Positions 10,241 to 22,954 of a stretch of DNA of 64,000 nt are shown one piece after another (within the stretch, counting starts at the first letter, position 1; every line of letters starts with the position of its first letter). The DNA is from Apoda limacodes (taxonomy: Eukaryota; Arthropoda; Insecta; Lepidoptera; Limacodidae). The notes beneath the pieces were generated by a model. The model worked only from the letters and a program-made list of their open reading frames with translations. It was not told where the DNA came from and made no database searches. Position numbers and translations under genes: made by a program. Where the stretch lies: contig OX291545.1 of assembly GCA_946406115.1 (NCBI GenBank), positions 868,001 to 932,000 of the forward strand, given 5' to 3'.

Positions 10241-10855
10241 TAATAATTTTAGTATGTTTATGATTACATTTTTAGTATTTTAAAATTTAGTTTTTTTTGT
10301 AAACTTGTAGCCACACTGTATACAGAAGTACAAAAAACTGTGGTGTAGAGTGTAAACGTGTAAAGAACGACTACGGCAAGCTCATAAATAACAAAAAAAT
10401 GAAGGTAATTGCAAACTTAATTTATTTCACTACAATTAATTGTTTAATTGTATTTTATTTAATTTATAGACATATTTACGAGTGTTAAACATGAATTGTC
10501 CTGAATTAAAGTCTCAGCAACATTGAACACAGAACATTTATGACTATGCACTTAACATTAATGTAAATTTTAACGTATTTATAGTATTGAAGTATGTTTA
10601 AAATTCAATTCGTTTTTTGTACGTATTAATGAAAACTTTAATGTTAAGCTATAACATTTTATGTATAGGTATAACACCAATCTTTCAGTTTTGAGAAAGT
10701 GTCACTTAGAAAAACATTAGCTGGAATATTATTTCACACTGAACAACGTTGTGTTTTTAAGTAAAGCGTATTAAATTTATTTGCAAAAAAAAAATAGCTA
10801 TAACATTTCACACAGTGGACAGACACCGATAAAAGATGGCATATACACAACACAA
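10241..10855. other. AT-rich DNA, no gene seen
   Basis: Low-complexity A/T-rich sequence with no coding frame and no repeat that I recognise. Confidence 0.45.
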
Positions 10856-11255
10856 TAAAAACGGTCAAGTGCGAGTCGGACTCGCGCACAAACCACCACA
10901 CTATGTTTAATCTTTAACAACAAAAGTTGATACATTGTCCTTATACATAACAGTCAGCATCATTTGTATCAATCACTTGTTGGGTGCGCGCAATAATTTT
11001 TTATTAATGAAACCAGTTCAGTTAACCTATTAGTAATTATTCTTGGTTTTACTAATACGGGTTTCCCCATAATCACTCAAAGTTGTGTGTTATACCGTTT
11101 TTACAATGTGCGAAAATTTTAGCTTTTACAGATCAAAAGACGGGATTCAAGGTCGGACAGACAGACAAATTAGCAGTGTAGGTAGTTAGTTAGTTTAGTT
11201 AGATAGTTAGTAGTAGATTAGTAGTAGGATCTCCCTTTGGCTACGTAGTAAAAAA
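10856..11255 (+). repeat. CGGTCAAGTGCGAGTCGG-family repeat, plus strand
   Basis: The 5' end reads AAACGGTCAAGTGCGAGTCG followed by a GACTCGCGCA word, as in the copies at 33757-34303, 45598-45680 and, inverted, at 22955-23961 and 50829-51240. The 3' part has the GGTCGGACAGACAGAC block and ends with a diverged CCCTTTGGCTACGTAG. No protein is encoded. It is a common lepidopteran dispersed family whose class I do not know. Confidence 0.75.
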
Positions 11256-11515
11256 TACATCTGTATAGGGCACTTGACTCACTCTTTTTGCAAAGTACCA
11301 AGTGACTAGTAGTAACTAGTAACTAAGTTGATGACAGCTCTTGTTGCGATATCTGTAATAGGTATCTACGATTCATTCTATTAAGTACAAATTCAGCCCA
11401 GGTTCAAATCTAGACCGAAGTAGGCCTAGGGCCGCGGTCACCGGGTTCACGGTGCCAGTGGCGCGCGAGAACATTGATGAAACCACCATAGAAAGAACTT
11501 ATTTACGAGAAATAC
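11256..11515. other. no gene seen
   Basis: Short spacer between two repeats. A GC-rich patch at 11400-11465 (around GGGCCGCGGTCACCGGG) has no open frame or promoter context that I can support. Confidence 0.4.
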
Positions 11516-11518
11516 TTA

Positions 11519-12040
11519 TAGTCTGGTCAACATGTACCTTTTTGGGTGAAATTTTTGTATAGTCTCCGAAAATTACGATCAAGGTGTCATTCGATTCGGA
11601 ATATTATGTAGAAAGTTTAAGAAAAAGTTCCAAAAGGGGCCGATGAAAATTGCAAAAGTTATTAACAATTTAAAAAAAAAAAAAAGTAGGGGTTTGTTTT
11701 TTTTTGAATATCTCAAAAACTATCAAAGATATTCGAAATTTGAAAAAAGATCTGAAAAGAGGAGGAAATTTCCTAAAAAAAAGTCTTGCCTCCCGGAACT
11801 GTATCTTTAATATTTATAGTTTTTACGGAGCCCTGAAAATAGCGCTAAAAGCGGGTAGTCTGGCTTCCGCTCGCGATTTGTCATTCGGACACGGTAACAA
11901 TAAAAATCATTTTAATATATTAAATATGAATATTAAGGAATAAAAAAATTTAGTACTATTGGGATATATAAATGAACAATAATCCGTAGGCGAAAAATTT
12001 TTATCCCCATTTTTCCATTAGTTATGCATTAGTTAATTAA
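11519..12040 (+). repeat. left inverted arm of foldback element
   Basis: The arm contains a GC-richer core at about 11827-11892 (around GCGCTAAAAGCGGGTAGTCT) in AT-rich DNA. The terminal word TAGTCTGG recurs inside it at 11856-11863, which could be an internal transposase-binding repeat. A 79-codon open frame at 11704-11943 exists only because of the repeat; compared with the other arm all four substitutions in it change amino acids, which argues against coding constraint. Confidence 0.9.
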
Positions 12041-13100
12041 CTACTTTTTCTGAATAGAATGTTAACAGAAAAAACCTGATTATTATTAAACTACAACCCT
12101 AGGATTTTTTTCACTTCGTGGAGTTATTCTTAAAAGGCATTAAAATAGATCCCCGTTGGAAAAATTTAAAAATGTTAATTTTCCACTTTTTTATTAACAA
12201 TCGAAAACATAAAAAAATTAAAAACTGCATAAAAGTTATTAAAAAAATTTTGTTTTTCAAATATTTCAAATTTTATGATTTCTTACGGTTAAAAGTTACA
12301 TGAAAATATTTTTTTTTAATTTTTTACCGCGATTGTTTAAATAATTGTTATAAACAAATGCATTGTTTATAAGATAATCAACAAATTTTTTTTCCTAATC
12401 TACTTGTTGATATAAATTATGATTTTTAAGAAAAAAATTATTCCTTAAAAAAATTTATTTATTGCTATAAAATGCATTTCTTAATTAACAATCGTTTTTT
12501 ACCACTAAATATAAATATTAAGGAACCATTTTTTCTCTAAAAATCATAAATTCTATTGTTCTTAAATATTCTGGAAAAAAAAATTTTTTTTTTTAATTTT
12601 TTATTTGTTTATTTAATAAACAATTTGTTATAAACAAATGGATTTTCTTACTTTTTTTTTTTTTAATTCGTAATTTAATTATAAAAACAGCTATGTATTA
12701 TTTTTTATGAAAAAAAATTTTTATCTATTTTTTATATAACTTTTAATATTTTTATGTCCTAAAATTTGCCTTTTTATCTCGCTCTTTTTCTTTTATAATT
12801 GGTATAACTTTTAAACTATTATATATACGACAATTATACTTCAAGTCGTTTTTATTCACTATAAATTAATGAACAATTTAAGCTTTTAACTTCAGCTCTA
12901 GCTCTATTATTTATGTTAATTATTGACAATTGTTTATAAAAAATAAACCGAAAATTTTTTTTCTTGTTTTTCTATTCCAAAACGTGGTTAAATGTTCATA
13001 AATTTATAATTATGAGCCTTTGATGACTTGCATTTTACTAATTTGCTGTTATTAAAAATTGATTACAATCGTATTTGCATAGACTTTTCCCGAAAAATTT
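12041..13100. other. AT-rich core of foldback element
   Basis: Long runs of A and T with scattered words such as AACAAATGCATTG. No transposase or other protein frame is visible on either strand. Confidence 0.75.
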
Positions 13101-13622
13101 TAATTAACTAATGCATAACTAATGGAAAAATGGGGATAAAAATTTTTCGCCTACGGATTATTGTTCATTTATATATCCCAATAGTACTAAATTTTTTTTA
13201 TTCCTTAATATTCATATTTAATATATTAAAATGATTTTTATTGTTACCGTGTCCGAATGACAAATCGCGAGCGGAAGCCAGACTACCCGCTTTTAGCGCT
13301 ACTTTCAGGGCTCCGTAAAAATTATAAATATTAAAGATACAGTTCCGGGAGGTAGGACTTTTTTTTAGGAAATTTCCTCCTCTTTTCAGATCTTTTTTCA
13401 AATTTCGAATATCTTTGATAGTTTTTGAGATATTCAAAAAAAAACAAACACCTACTTTTTTTTTTTTTTAAATTGTTAATAACTTTTGCAATTTTCATCG
13501 GCCCCTTTTGGAACTTTTTCTTAAACTTTCTACATAATATTCCGAATCGAATGACACCTTGATCGTAATTTTCGGAGACTATACAAAAATTTCACCCAAA
13601 AAGGTACATGTTGACCAGACTA
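13101..13622 (-). repeat. right inverted arm of foldback element
   Basis: Reverse complement of the left arm along its whole length, including an equal 14-base A run. Visible differences from the left arm are four transitions and one transversion (GGGG against GGTG after the A run). Confidence 0.9.
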
Positions 13623-13625
13623 TTA

Positions 13626-14614
13626 AGAGTTACGGGTTTCAACAAAGTGAGCACTTTAGTCACTGTACATTCTGTTTTCTTTTCTAATATCACTATTTTT
13701 TATACATATACGAAAATACGTATGCAGACACCCATCCAGAGATGGTGCCAGGTCATAATTTTTATAGGTATTCCAAAATTTAACATACCATGACACTTAT
13801 CCTTACGGTGGTGTTTAGAGATTACGTAATAGTCTAAGAAATAGATAGATAAATAACTACTTATAATTAATTAAACTTCATTAATTTAAACACACTTCGA
13901 CTAAGCTTAGCACCCACAACGCGCAATTTTAAAAACGTAAATGCTTATTTAATATCTCTTCGTCAATGGTGAATTCGAAATATTAATAAAAATGTATTTA
14001 AGGTGTCGTTTATAGAGATATTTATTACAATGACCACAACAATATTTAACGACTAAACAGTTACGCAGGTCATATATCATAGTAATGCCCCTGACATTTC
14101 TAATATTTTATTACTAGCAAAAACTAATCTAGCTCAAGCTATACGAATAGTGCCGTTAGTGACGTGATTTATGAAATTTCGGAGGTCTATTCAAGGCTTC
14201 CCGCATCGCCCCACTTCTTTTCATCTTCCCACGCGTTTCCTGCATCTCATATCTATCTATATACATAGTAAGAAGCAATGTGATGTATATTTTTTTTGTA
14301 AAGTAAATAAGAATATACAGATATGTAAATTGTAGACATATAAATAGTAGCTGCAGCAGCGTTTGGATGACAAATAGAAGAGTAAATGGTAAATTCTGTA
14401 TTGAAAGTTCTGTACTGAGATTCGTAAAAGCTTTTATGTTAAGGTGTTTTTTTTCTCGATCGCATCCGGCTTGAAATGAAGTTTGGTGTAGACCCTGGAT
14501 TAGCTGATTAGGATTAGCTCGGAAGAATTAGAGAAAATCTGGAAAATAGATTTTACTGAAAAATTGGTCTTCAACTATTTTAAACACACTTATAATAATA
14601 AGTTATCGAATTCC
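13626..14614. other. AT-rich DNA, no gene seen
   Basis: No supportable gene or repeat. The right flank of the foldback element begins here. Confidence 0.45.
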
Positions 14615-14785
14615 TTTATTGTAGTAAAACTACCGACTCACACTTGATGTTTTGAGTAGTCTATAATCGTCTCCAGAGTCTCATCTATCTTTATACCGAA
14701 TTCATCATAATCGATTAAGTAGTTTAGGCGTGAAGGCGTAACAAACAAGCTCACTTTCGCATTTGTAATATTAGTCAGGATGAAA
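14615..14785 (+). repeat. CATTTATAATATTA-family 3' end, degraded
   Basis: Ends in GCTCACTTTCGCATTTGTAATATTAGTCAGG, preceded by a GGCGTGAAGGCGTAACAAAC block typical of this family. The body is diverged. Plus orientation. Confidence 0.65.
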
Positions 14786-17784
14786 ATCCATTAAGGGAAT
14801 TCCTGCACTCGCAAATAGGGGCTCGAGTCATACAATGGTCATATGGTCATTGGACCGAGAGATGAACGGTATCTTTGCAATGAATCACGGAGTACATCGT
14901 CACAATTGTTTTGTACATTTACTTATCTATCATTGACGGTAACAGGGTTCAAACCCACATCCCCTGTTCATAAACCCGCATCAGAAATCAACATTTCATT
15001 CGTTGCACTTTACCACATCGTGTTCAACATGTATGAACTGATTAAAGCGAGAAGTTTCAAGAAGGCAAAACCAAAAAGGCAATTGTCAAATTCAGTAATT
15101 TTTTTAAACAATATCTTTAATGTGTAGATTTGTTTAGATAGACATCGATTATAAAAAAATTGTAATAGTTTTAACAAAATCATATGCAATATAAAGGTTT
15201 TTTTTCTGGAAATGATATCATAATGTATAATATCTTTACAATATATGTTAAATAATCTAACATATATTGTAATATGGTTGCAACTGTTACTTATAATAAT
15301 GTCAATAGATTTAAGACATGAAGTCTACTCAATAGAGAAATAGATGCTTTAAAAAAGATAAATACAGCAGTAATTCCATAAGTGCAAGAATGTGCTCATA
15401 ATATATATCTCGTATTAAAAGTTTTATTGGCTTTATACAACATCAAATAACGCAATTTTATAAATACAAGACTATCATCTCATCAATCATTTGCAAGAAT
15501 ACAACATTACACAAACTGACTTCTATGGATTATTAACAACGATCTATGTATATCTACTAACGTCAAGGTCGGTTATTATATTCACACCTTAATGCTACTT
15601 AATCTCAGTCTCCCAAACAAACTTTGATTACAAAAAAATTGTTTGATTACATAAAAGTTCATTATCAGCGCATCGTAAATAGTGGTAAGGCAACATTAAA
15701 CGAGTTGGGGCCGCTGAACTGCGACGCGCCAATAAAAAGCGAACGGGTAGCCTTGACCGTGCCCGCGCGTAAGCACAACGGACTTGGGAAATGCATTAGT
15801 AAAGAAGGGCCTTACTACCACGTCTTTGATTGGTTATATGTATGACTGACGCTAATACCATTCCTACCAAATAACAATTCTCTTGTATCTTGGTACGGCG
15901 TGAGACGGAGTCAACTCGGATTTTTTTAACAAATTTAAGTCGTGGTAATAAAGCTCCTGTTGGGTATTAAGAATCTAAGTACCAAGTCCAAGTAACGGCC
16001 CATAAAGTGAAAATAATTCACGAAAGAAATTTTGCAATTATTGATACGGAGTTTGACAGGTCTGTACAATTGATCGAATCGATTGAATAGGTTTACTACA
16101 AACCGGTTACTATTATTACTCGATATGGGATCTAGATTATGGTATGAAATTGAAATAAAAGTTCTGTAGTAAATATCAAATACATACTCACCTAAGAAGA
16201 AAAGAAAATAATGAATTAGACCATATCGCCAAACCTAAGATCAACATTAAATTTGGTCTAGTTACTTAAAAAAACATGAAAGCAAGATATATAACAAGGT
16301 CAAGAATCGTCTCAGGAAACTTGGAAATGGACAATACAGTACCTTTTACATTTACAAAACAACCGTGAGAACCATCTTTGGGAACCATATTTTACAGTCA
16401 AAATGACATAAATACAACAATGACAATGGGAACTAAAATACTCTACCTGTATTTTTTAACAAAAACGAACTTCATCCAAACATTACTTAGAGCGAAAAAC
16501 ACAATAACTATAACTTTCATAGTGTACCATCAAAGTTCGTAAATCATGAAGAGCCCAAAAACGGCCTTCAGTGCGCTGACATCAATTACTCTAATTGAGT
16601 TGCCAGCCGATGCAATAATTGGATATTCGTGCCAGCAAATCTGACACACAACAACATTAATCAGTTAATAATGGTATCCAATGACAGATTTTGCAATACT
16701 ACTTAATTTGTTTATAAAGTTTAAAGTAAAATTAATAGTGCCAAATATTGTGAAACTCCAAAATGAAACGTATATACTTAACAACAGCAAAATTACTGTT
16801 AAAAAAACTAAATTTATTAAATCAAAAATTGATAGCAAAATATGCGTAACAACAACAAAAGAAGAACTAGCAACGAAGAATAAACTGGATACGCCTTAAT
16901 TCTAAGCATTTAAACATTCAATACAAGTTTATTTAAAACAAGAAACGAAACTATCACAGCTTTATCAAATTAGTAGACTAGATAGCTTTACAGCTTACAT
17001 TAGCATATAGGCACAGAATATGTAAGTAGTAACTTAATATAAGCTAAAACACACTTTAGAGCTTAATGATGTAAGAAATGAGCGGCATATTTCAGTAAAA
17101 TAGATTGTGTTGAAATCAGAATAAAGAATATCACATCATTAGAACAGATACAAACTTTGCAAACTAAATTTATACTGTACGTACACAAACAATAAATTAG
17201 ATTATTAGCAGCAGTATTTCTCTTTATATATCCAGTGAAGCAGACAAAATAAGTTTTTTTTTTTGTTTTATTTGTATTATCAGGACCTTTTTTATTTGAT
17301 GTAACCACAAATATGTTGCGATTACATCAGTGGGTATGTTATTACGTTCACTATCATGTCTTGTTACAACTCCATTCTTCATTGCAATGACGGACAACGT
17401 GAATGAAATCATTCGAGCGTTAAATTTGTTGTGAGTTTACGTCGGAATAGCATGTTCATACTTTGTTACTTCTTATAATGTTTACAATAACAATATAAAA
17501 CAAAATTCGTTACATTTTTGCGTGTGCTTGTTTTGGACAGTAAAAAGTATCATATCCGACAGCTGTAAACTCTTCAAAATGCCAATTCTGAGATACTTTA
17601 GCTTCACTTGTATATTCAAATGAATCAAGGTGTTTCATTGCTGTTGGGTATAAAGCATCATTATATTGTAGGAACTTATTGCTTAAACATCAGTGCTTAT
17701 ATACTTTTTATAAAATAATTTGGAAATAAATTTATTTTTTGAGACTACTGTCAACATTTGAATGAATGAATTCGTATACGTATA
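14786..17784. other. mostly AT-rich DNA, no gene supported
   Basis: About 3 kb. A word GGTTTGAACCC on the minus strand near 14945 resembles a SINE B box but the rest is not convincing. A perfect 15-bp hairpin lies at 15236-15272. A CpG-rich patch at 15690-15840 holds an open frame (15624-15845, no ATG) and a CCAAT box near 15730; it could be a promoter or a lost exon. Nothing else stands out. Confidence 0.4.
15236..15272. repeat. perfect 15-bp AT hairpin
   Basis: TTACAATATATGTTA, a 7-base loop, then TAACATATATTGTAA. It is perfect but wholly A/T-rich. Too short for a microRNA precursor. Confidence 0.85.
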
Positions 17785-17830
17785 GAAAAGGTCTTTGTTT
17801 AGCAGTGGATGTTTACATGATGATAATGAC
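17785..17830 (+). repeat. tail of a GCAGTGGAT-type dispersed repeat
   Basis: The sequence AAAGGTCTTTGTTTAGCAGTG followed by ATGATGATAATGA resembles the end of a very common lepidopteran repeat (CCCAGCAGTGG then a GATGAT run). Only about 45 bases are left, so support is modest. Confidence 0.45.
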
Positions 17831-20584
17831 GCCTTAAGTTTTTTGATTGAGTTTTAACTTAGTGTTATACTTTTTTTGATCGATTTAAAAAGACATTTAG
17901 TCTTAAATTTGCACGTCATCAGTAAGTATAAGAGTTCTTGTTTTACTGGGTAGCAAAAGATTTGATATTTGTATTTATTTTTACGATCAAAAGATAAATG
18001 GATATTACGATTATTAAAACTTATTAAACACCAAAAATGCAACTAACATGATTTTATATTATTTACAGTAGTAAGATCACAAGTAAGAAAGCTTAATATA
18101 CTACCCATACTTTTGCTAATGGTGTCTGTGCTACCGTTAGTCGATGATGGGATTTCTATTACTTCCTAACCTAACCTTCAGTTGCGCTTTGATCATAATA
18201 ACGAAGACAGTTAGCTGTTTACTCGTTCCCATAGCGTTTAATATCTTTTACATCACTAAATAATCACATTAATTTAAAACACGTGATTGTTTTGGTTTTT
18301 ATTTCGTTAAATAAATCCATATTGAAATTATGATATGTGATGATTTGTTGAACAGTTTCAGTTGTATCTACATATTAATAAATGTTTGTAAATTTTTATT
18401 CTTGTGATGTTCTGTTTTTTATATTTTAGATATGTAAGTAGTTAGCTTCCCAACTTTTAAATTTGCATTACGTTAACACAGCCAAAAACAGCTATTTAAA
18501 CAGCATTAAGGTCGGCAACCAGCAACGTGGGACAAGCGACAACAGGTACTGAATGTAGTAGTCATTCAGTTTCATTCACGTTGTCCGTCTATGGGTTTGT
18601 GTCTCACTGACAAGGCGCGATATGATATTAGGACTTTTAGGATCTAGGATGCTGAATAACTCTTTTTAACTACCATTTTAAATTTGTGTAGGATACCATC
18701 GCTAAAAGGTGCATACACAAAAGTTTCTAATATTCATACCATACCAATATTTTAAATTTCAAATCAATCAACAATCTAAACAGAGAAAAAATATTATTAA
18801 TATACATGCATTTAATAGATAGTGAGAAAACTGAATTTATCACGAGGATGACCCATGAAATAAATAATAGTCAAAATAAAAGCACAATATCATATGCCCG
18901 TTTAAAGATAAAATCAACAGCTTATTATGCTAAACATTACCCAACCGTTTTATTTCGCATTGATGTAAAAGAGCCAAGTACAGCATTTTCGAAATGACTG
19001 AACACATTGTCTATCCGGAAATAATTAAAACAGAAACAACGGCTACAGCGGACGCACTCTAGGATGACTCATTTGAATTTCAAATCGAACATAAAAAATA
19101 TAACGAATACAAACATTACGTCACCTCGTATAAAGATCACCACCAATTACTTTTTGAGGAAATTATTGGAAATAAACAAAACAAATAAAAATTGACATGT
19201 GGTTCAACTCATAAGTATGCTCTACTTGTAACTTTGAAAGTACTTCAATGCAAATAATATAACTACATTATCTTTTTTTCCGATTCATTTAGAATAATAT
19301 TTTTTTTGAGCTGATCTATTTATTGACTTAAAGCATGACCCTCATGACAAAGTACGGATTGTGACACATGCAAAATAATAGAACTGAATTTTGAAATTGG
19401 AAAACTATAAAGTCTGCTCAAAATTTCTCTTCATTTAAGTAATATCTGTGTACATCTATAATTATGAGTACTTGTGAATTTGATAGGTCCGTTAATGAGA
19501 ATTGTGTGCCGGCGCTAATGCGCGAACCAGTCGGGGACGGGTTCTTGCAATAATCGATGGTTACTCGCTGGCTGCGGGCTCGGTAATTCACTAAAAGCCT
19601 ACTTCGCGATTTACAACGATGTTATACGTCGCCACATTTGTTTCAAATAGCGTTGTGTGTTCAATTCACCAAGTGAAAGTTTAATTCATTTGTGCAAGAA
19701 GCATACATGGCTTTCAAAGGGTCCGTCTTAGAAATTCGTGACTAGTATACGACTTTATTAATTAAAATGTTTATCCTCTTTGATATTATACATTCAATTT
19801 GGCTGTACAGTTGTGCCAAATGGAATAGCTTATGAATTTGAGTGAATAATAATACCATGCATTATATTGATAAAAAATAATAATATAGACCATTAATACT
19901 AATACTATCACTGTTGTTTTAGCCGAATTATATTAATACAAAATATCAAGTACACCAACTAAAGGTGTCATTATGTTTAATTTACTTTTATAATTTCTTA
20001 GTCATTTATCATCATTTTTCTATATATTTATTTATTTACATTATTCATCGATAAATTAAGTGAAATTATTTATAGGTATATAATTTGTAGATTATGTGCT
20101 AGCATGTATGCGTCCGTATTTATATCAGTAAATATGTGGCTATATTACTTTTTTTGTTATTCATCTCTCTAACACTTTTAAACAGTGTAATTTAATTGTA
20201 TTTCTCTTTTATCATTTTTACCCGAATGGGAAGGACCTGACACCTTAAACACAGGACTACCTAGCTTAGGTATTATTCTTACCTATTTAATTGTTTTAGT
20301 ATTTTGATTTATTTGTCATTGATTTTTTCAAGTTTGTTACTTTTATTTGTTACAATAACTATTGTCGCTACACTTGGCATTTAATGTTTTTGAGAGAAAT
20401 TAATGTCATCGACTATAGTACTAGACTTTCAACATGTGGTCGCCACAATTATCGTTACTTATCATAACCGTGACCACTACCGTCATTATCATGATTACTA
20501 CTATTGTCATCAGCTTCACTGTTGCCATTATTAAATCACCTATTATTATCGAAAGAAGATCGTTACCCCATGTACCGATTTTTA
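17831..20584. other. AT-rich DNA, no gene supported
   Basis: A GC-richer patch at about 19505-19640 (around GTGCCGGCGCTAATGCGCG, with an ATCGAT word) could be a promoter or an old repeat. At 20421-20540 there is an imperfect run of ATC/ACC/ATT-like triplets on the plus strand, a decayed trinucleotide repeat. No exon can be defended. Confidence 0.4.
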
Positions 20585-20945
20585 GTCTTAAATAAAACTT
20601 CATAATACAATTTGTATCGATACCGACTTTCGGTTATCGGTGTGGGGTTTCTATATGGCAAATATGGCAATTATTATAGTTAGAATTTTTTCTATAACTT
20701 TGGTTATTCACTCGACGCTAATCCGACTCACGCTTGACGTTTTTCTATGTAGCTATGTCCTTATTTCCCCTGCCGTCATTATATTTTAATAAACTTGGTT
20801 CAACGGTTGACATTTTTCAGTAGCTTTATGTCCTTCAGCGATCAAACTGCCAAATTCCATAAAGATTTCCAGTAGCGATGAGAAGAACATGAACGGACAG
20901 ACAGAAGAAGAAATTGAGTTTTATAATATGTAGAGATATAGAAAA
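20585..20945 (+). repeat. CATTTATAATATTA-family copy, degraded
   Basis: Blocks in family order: CGGTTATCGGTGTGG (about 20630), a CTCACGCTTGACGTTTTT block, a TTATGTCCTTC block, then GAACGGACAGACAGAAGAAG and TTATAATATGTAGAGATATA. Gaps suggest two overlapping copies or internal duplication. Plus orientation. Confidence 0.6.
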
Positions 20946-22050
20946 AGATAGACGAATTTGAAAGTTCAAATTATCAACGTCAGTAAAAAGAAACAGGCAT
21001 TCGTGACTAACAAAATATTAAATGTAACTAAAAAAGTGTATACAATGCCAGGATTGAAGCAAATAATGATATACCAAGACACCAAAGCAATAATTTCCAC
21101 AGCAACTTTAATAGCAGCTCCAGACCTAAGCATTACTAACATAATCTAAGCTCGATACAAATAGTCGATTCACTTTCCCCCGCTCGATTCTTATCGCAAA
21201 AAGTAGTCCCAGAAGTAGCTAGAGCTGTTTCCTTGGGTTCCTGCTCTTTACTGCGAGAACCCTGATGATTTGTAAAGTCCTTACACCCAACTTGATAAGG
21301 ATATAATTAATGCCCTTCTAAATTTAGCTGGATAGGCATTTCATTCACCGCTGGAGATGTAATTGAACCCAGATTATTCTTATCCTTGAGAACCAGTTGT
21401 GCTCATAATGCACATAAAGCGAGCAGCTTAATAAAATGAAAATACATACTTTTAGGTAATTCTCATACAAATTACAAACAAACATTTGATAGTAAAAACG
21501 TAGTCTACATTTGATATTACGTAATTCTCGTTCATTGAACTTCAAAAAAGCAATGACTTGAGCAAAAAGGTCTTCGACACTGGTGACGTAAGGTATAACG
21601 AATTTCAATAGGCAAAAAAGCACTACTTCAAAAATAAAAGATAGACTAACGTAAGAAATTTAATTGAAAAGCAATATGAAAAAACCGGTCACGCAGGAAT
21701 TATTTAAATCCTTAGGACCAGTAGGAACACAATTTTTTCGATTTCTCCTGAGATCAGATTTCTCGTGAAACATAGATTCATCGAATTGTCACAGATTTTT
21801 TGGATTCCAAACTTCGAAAATAAGGATATTTATTACCCTCTTCCGATTTTGTGAAACTTTTCAGTATAAATGAAATCTGTAAAGAAAATCTGTCTCAAAT
21901 TCTTTTATATGATAATCCTTATTTAGTTTTATGTTTTTCGCTTTCATAATTGAACCCAATACCAAGTGTCATATTTAATATATTCTTAACGTAACGTTTT
22001 CATGCGATTATTCTTTTCATTCATCGGACATCATTAATACCATTATGCAG
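20946..22050. other. AT-rich DNA; likely intron or spacer
   Basis: No gene. Its last 25 bases form a reasonable splice acceptor for the candidate exon that follows: a pyrimidine-rich stretch (about 22007-22020) and CATTATGCAG at 22041-22050. Confidence 0.4.
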
Positions 22051-22221
22051 ATGATACAAGCGGCAGTACGATCCGGGTTTGCGAGACGGAACCCAGTTTC
22101 TGCATCGAGGAGGCATCGATCACGGTGATGGATGGCGGCGGCGGAATCGTCAGCAACTCAACAGGGGCATCATGTACCGTTGCTGCCGCAAATTGTGACT
22201 CCTCACCACTTGTATCGCCAG
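22051..22221 (+). CDS. candidate internal exon of an unidentified gene
   Basis: A 171-bp stretch, clearly richer in G+C than its surroundings, open in one plus-strand frame and framed by splice-like signals: CATTATGCAG before it and GTGTGCAAGT after it (22222-22231). The length is a multiple of three and both boundaries fall in phase 1, as in a cassette exon. The peptide begins DTSGSTIRVCETEPSFCIEE, then has a GGGG run and a Ser/Ala/Cys-rich end; it looks like a linker or tail region and matches no domain I know. The minus strand is also open (22243-22043) and could instead be a terminal exon ending in TAA, with a proline run PPPP; its acceptor is weaker. No neighbouring exon is visible. Function is unknown. 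Confidence 0.4.
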
Positions 22222-22954
22222 GTGTGCAAGTAGACAAACTCACATATCTACCAAAAATATGTACTAGATTGCTTTAAACAAAATCTGTACAAATATCTGT
22301 GTAAATCTTTTCTAACTTATTGCATATACGACACGCACGTGGCCGATTATTTTTACTATATTTTTTTTGACTGTATCGTTTTTAGAGTTCCCTACCTGAA
22401 AAGAATACATCGTAAACCTCTTGTGTCGTTGAGGTACGGATACGTTTTCAAATTTTTACGGGAGACACATTAAACAATTTTTTTTTTTTTTAAATCTATA
22501 TTTATAATATAAAGAAACAGATTTTAAAAGATCTATGTTTTGAGTTCTAAACGTATAATTTATTTTTCCAAAGAATCTATCAATATTCAGTCGGTTTCGG
22601 CTATACATCCACGCATTGCTGCACATGCAAAATATTCAGCATGTGAAACTGGATATAAAACCAGTTGTAATATGTGAATTATATTTTGCATATTAAGTAT
22701 TTATATTAAGCTATAAATTTTTTTCGACGTAGTTTATGTTAGGGCTTAAGTTTTTGCCGGCTGGCTTTTCTTCCATATATTTATTAATTAACGGTGAAAT
22801 AACTCAAAACTATTTGTTAGAATATTGGTCTTTGACCGCGCCACCTCCGACCGCAAATACGGGAGCTTTGCTTACCCCGTATTTCATTTTGCTAATTACG
22901 GATTTCTAATTTGTTATGGCCTCAAAAACGGGGTAAACCCGTAAAAAACGGGAA
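22222..22954. other. AT-rich DNA, no gene seen
   Basis: Possible intron after the candidate exon. A 12-base T run lies near 22480. Nothing recognised. Confidence 0.4.

Larger units (their letters stand above)
11516..13625. mobile_element. 2.1-kb foldback DNA transposon with 522-bp inverted arms
   Basis: The element proper is 11519-13622, flanked by TTA at 11516-11518 and 13623-13625. Left arm 11519-12040 and right arm 13101-13622 are reverse complements of equal length (522 bases). I count about five differences between them, four of them transitions. Ends begin TAGTCTGGTCAACATGTACC. The 1060-base centre is extremely AT-rich and has no transposase. A 3-bp TTA duplication fits PIF/Harbinger-type transposases, but the terminal bases are not the usual GGG start, so the class is uncertain. 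The arms can pair, giving a very long stem. High arm identity argues for recent insertion or arm conversion. Confidence 0.9.

Noticed and set aside
18505..18560. Another LINE tail at GGTCGGCAAC
   Set aside because: Only a 10-base word and a loose TTGCAAG-like context match; not enough to call.
20421..20603. 60-codon minus-strand frame with many Val and Met
   Set aside because: It is the translation of a decayed triplet repeat.
22032..22052. Plus-strand translation YHYADDT just before the candidate exon, like a reverse transcriptase active site
   Set aside because: A stop codon lies directly upstream and no other reverse transcriptase motif is present on either side. The match is four residues and is most likely chance.
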